A stretch of DNA of 7,636 bases from Tannerella sp. Lineage in GTDB: Bacteria; Bacteroidota; Bacteroidia; Bacteroidales; Tannerellaceae. The notes beneath the pieces are model-generated. The model saw nothing but the letters and a program-made list of their open reading frames with translations, had not been told where the DNA came from and did no database searches. Below are positions 5,558 through 7,636 of this stretch, piece by piece. Made by a program: the position numbers and the translations under genes. The stretch covers positions 1-7,636 of the forward strand of contig JAITNE010000175.1 of the NCBI GenBank assembly GCA_031290635.1, read 5' to 3'. The stretch's first letter is position 1. The number at the start of each line of letters is the position of its first letter.

Positions 5558-7003
5558 ATGAGTCCATACTTCGTTATAACTATTATCTTAGCCTATTTTG
5601 CCGTTTTATACACCGTATCGTTTTTAGCGGGACGTAATAGCGATAATCAGGGTTTTTTCGTCGGCAACCGCAAATCGCCATGGTACATAGTCGCTTTTGC
5701 AACTATCGGAGCAATGATTTCGGGCGTTACTTTCGTTTCTGTACCCGGAATGGTGGCTACAAGCGGTTTATCTTACCTGCAAATGGTCTTTGGCTTTGCC
5801 GTAGGACAGGCTTTGATAGCTTTCGTGCTTATTCCGCTGTTCTACAAAATGAATCTCACTTCTATCTACGAATACCTCGATAACCGCTTTGGCATCATGG
5901 CGCACAAAACAGGCGCGTGGCTTTTCTTTGTTTCAAAAATGCTGGGCGCTGCAATACGCCTGTTTATTGTCTGTGTAGTTCTGCAATTACTTGTCTTCGA
6001 GCCGCTGCATCTTCATTTTGTCTTCAACCTGATTTTTACGATGGCTATCTGTTGGCTTTATACCTTCAAGGGGGGCGTCAAATCGCTTATTTGGACGGAT
6101 TCGTTCAAGACTTTTTGCCTTATTGTGTCGGTTGTCCTGTGCATCTATTATATCGCGGTCGATTTGGGCGGCAACATCCTTGTTACAATAAGGGAATCGG
6201 AGATGACTAAAGTTTTCTTTTTTGAAGATGTGAACGATAAACGCTACTTTTTCAAGCAGTTCCTTGCCGGCGTCTTTACTATGATTGCCATGAGCGGCTT
6301 AGACCAGGACTTGATGCAACGATCATTGAGCTGCAAAAATTCTAAGGATTCACAGAAAAACCTGATTACAGGGAGCGTCCTGATGGTCTTTGTCAACTTG
6401 CTTTTCCTGCTGATGGGAGTGCTGCTATATACTTATGCTGCTAAAAACAATATCAGTTTGCCGTCGAAACCGGACGAGGTCTTTCCTTACCTCGCTACTA
6501 AAGGCTTTTTTCCTGTTATCGTCAGCATCCTGTTTATTATAGGACTGATTTCGGCCGCTTACGCAGCAGCCGGTTCGGCGCTTACCGCTCTCACTACATC
6601 GTTTACGGTCGATATTCTCGAAACGCCGAAAAAGAAAAATGAGGCTAAAACGACTTCAATACGCAAAAAAGTGCATTTAGGCATGGCGACGCTAATGGGA
6701 GTAGTGATATTTTTTATCAATATCTTCAATAATGCTTCGGTCATAGATACCGTTTACAAACTTGCGAGTTACACCTACGGCCCTCTGTTGGGTATGTTTG
6801 TGTTCGGCATCTTTGTCAAACGAAAAGTGATGGACCGCTTCATCCCGTTTGTCGTAATCCTCTCGCCTGTACTGTGTTTTATCTTCGATATCAACTCGAA
6901 AGTATGGTTCAATGGATATGAATTCAGCCACGAAAGATTGATTCTGAACGCTCTTTTCACATTCTTGGGATTCTATATTTTTTCAAATAAAACAAACAAA
7001 TGA
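5558..7003 (+). CDS. Sodium:solute symporter (SSS family), possible amino-sugar (MurNAc) transporter
   Basis: This is a 481-residue inner-membrane secondary transporter of the SSS/LeuT fold that should use the sodium gradient to import a small solute. About 12-13 hydrophobic helices are visible, the first at about 4-24 and the last at about 460-476. Family features are GRNSDNQGFFVGNRKSPWY (25-43) after helix 1, SGVTFVSVPG (55-64), EYLDNRFG (105-112), and the GLDQDLMQRSLSCKNSKDSQ segment (247-266). The Ser/Thr-rich GSALTALTTSFTVDIL (339-354) corresponds to the sodium-site helix. ATG 5558 follows the HU-LysM stop by 9 nt, and its own stop overlaps the kinase start. The substrate is not readable from sequence. 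Pairing with a BadF-type kinase recalls MurT-MurK of Tannerella forsythia, which imports and phosphorylates N-acetylmuramic acid, so an amino sugar is the leading guess (inference). Other sugars or organic acids remain possible. Confidence 0.9.
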   Translation: MSPYFVITIILAYFAVLYTVSFLAGRNSDNQGFFVGNRKSPWYIVAFATIGAMISGVTFVSVPGMVATSGLSYLQMVFGFAVGQALIAFVLIPLFYKMNLTSIYEYLDNRFGIMAHKTGAWLFFVSKMLGAAIRLFIVCVVLQLLVFEPLHLHFVFNLIFTMAICWLYTFKGGVKSLIWTDSFKTFCLIVSVVLCIYYIAVDLGGNILVTIRESEMTKVFFFEDVNDKRYFFKQFLAGVFTMIAMSGLDQDLMQRSLSCKNSKDSQKNLITGSVLMVFVNLLFLLMGVLLYTYAAKNNISLPSKPDEVFPYLATKGFFPVIVSILFIIGLISAAYAAAGSALTALTTSFTVDILETPKKKNEAKTTSIRKKVHLGMATLMGVVIFFINIFNNASVIDTVYKLASYTYGPLLGMFVFGIFVKRKVMDRFIPFVVILSPVLCFIFDINSKVWFNGYEFSHERLILNALFTFLGFYIFSNKTNK

Positions 7004-7636
7004 TACTGATAGCTGACAGCGGAACCACTAAGACTGATTGGCGTATTCTCTGCCCTAACCGGCCGCCGACGTCTATTCTTACTAAGGGGATGAATCCGTA
7101 TTTTCAGACGGAAGATGAACTAAGTCAGGCGCTTACAGATGAATTGCTGCCTGTTTTGCCGGTGAGCGATATCGAAGCCGTTTATTTTTATGGAGCCGGA
7201 TGCGCTTTCGACAAAACAGAAGTGATGAAACGTGTTATTAGCCGACATATTCCTGCGCCCGTCGTCGAAGTCAATACTGACTTGCTGGCAGCTGCACGCG
7301 CTTTGTGCGGACACAGCGCCGGTATAGCCTGCATACTCGGAACAGGCTCAAACTCATGCTTTTACGATGGCGTCAATATTGTTAAAAATGTGTCTCCATT
7401 AGGTTATATACTTGGTGATGAAGGTGGCGGAGCTACTCTCGGACGCCAATTAGTGAGCGATTTGTTGAAAGACATGCTACCGACGAGCCTGAAAGAATTA
7501 TTCCTCGCGCGCTACGACCTGACAGTACCGCAAATCATTGACCGCGTCTATCGTCAACCCTTCCCTAACCGTTTCTTAGCGAGTTTTACTCCTTTTATTG
7601 CCGAGCATATTCAAGAACCGGATGTTTATACATTAG
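7000..7636 (+). CDS. BadF/BcrA-type ATPase, GlcNAc/MurNAc kinase-like, N-terminal part
   Basis: The visible 212 codons run off the right edge; Bacteroidales relatives are about 280 residues, so roughly three quarters are present. It belongs to the ASKHA (actin/hexokinase) fold. Seen are the first phosphate loop ADSGTTKTDW (5-14), NTDLLAAARALCG (92-104) with the likely catalytic Asp94, the second phosphate loop GTGSNS (114-119), and GDEGGGATLG (139-148). These fit the BadF/BcrA group that includes N-acetylglucosamine kinase and MurK. It lacks any iron-sulfur signature in the visible part, so a benzoyl-CoA reductase subunit or activase role is unlikely. The ATG at 7000 overlaps the symporter stop (ATGA), implying coupled translation and a shared substrate. 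The likely job is phosphorylating the sugar brought in by the symporter; MurNAc or GlcNAc is the favoured but unproven substrate. Confidence 0.88.
   Translation, partial: MILIADSGTTKTDWRILCPNRPPTSILTKGMNPYFQTEDELSQALTDELLPVLPVSDIEAVYFYGAGCAFDKTEVMKRVISRHIPAPVVEVNTDLLAAARALCGHSAGIACILGTGSNSCFYDGVNIVKNVSPLGYILGDEGGGATLGRQLVSDLLKDMLPTSLKELFLARYDLTVPQIIDRVYRQPFPNRFLASFTPFIAEHIQEPDVYTL

Overview
The window looks like chromosomal DNA of a member of the Bacteroidales (Bacteroidota). The evidence is that the proteins resemble Bacteroides, Parabacteroides and Tannerella types, that promoter elements have the TAnnTTTG form used by the Bacteroidota primary sigma factor, and that no gene start has a convincing Shine-Dalgarno sequence. 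I see no mobile element, CRISPR array, rRNA or tRNA. All assignments come from reading the sequence without database searches.

Layout. (1) Positions 1-1152, minus strand: the N-terminal 384 codons of a Cat1-type acetyl-CoA hydrolase/succinate CoA-transferase, cut by the left edge. (2) Positions 1153-1270: a divergent intergenic region with a -7-like box for each direction and a perfect 12-bp tandem repeat. (3) Positions 1271-3583, plus strand: ftsY (SRP receptor GTPase), then rimO (ribosomal protein S12 methylthiotransferase) 12 nt downstream. (4) Around 3575-3606: a textbook Bacteroidota promoter, with TTTG inside the last codons of rimO, a 20-nt spacer, then TACCTTTG. Three A9 tracts surround it. 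(5) Positions 3657-7636, plus strand: four tightly packed genes (4-nt overlap, 9-nt gap, 4-nt overlap). They are a small HU-family protein, a 535-residue HU-acidic linker-transmembrane-LysM protein, a sodium:solute symporter, and the first 212 codons of a BadF/BcrA-type (GlcNAc/MurNAc kinase-like) ATPase running off the right edge.

How the genes may work together. ftsY and rimO serve protein targeting and ribosome modification, and the CoA-transferase belongs to acetate/succinate/propionate fermentation. The most interesting part is the 3657-7636 block. Its second gene carries a DNA-binding fold on the cytoplasmic side of a single membrane span and a LysM domain on the periplasmic side, so it could physically link the nucleoid to the cell wall. 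It is apparently co-transcribed with a second HU protein and with a symporter/sugar-kinase pair that resembles the MurT/MurK muropeptide-sugar salvage pair known from Tannerella. That link to peptidoglycan is an inference and needs testing.
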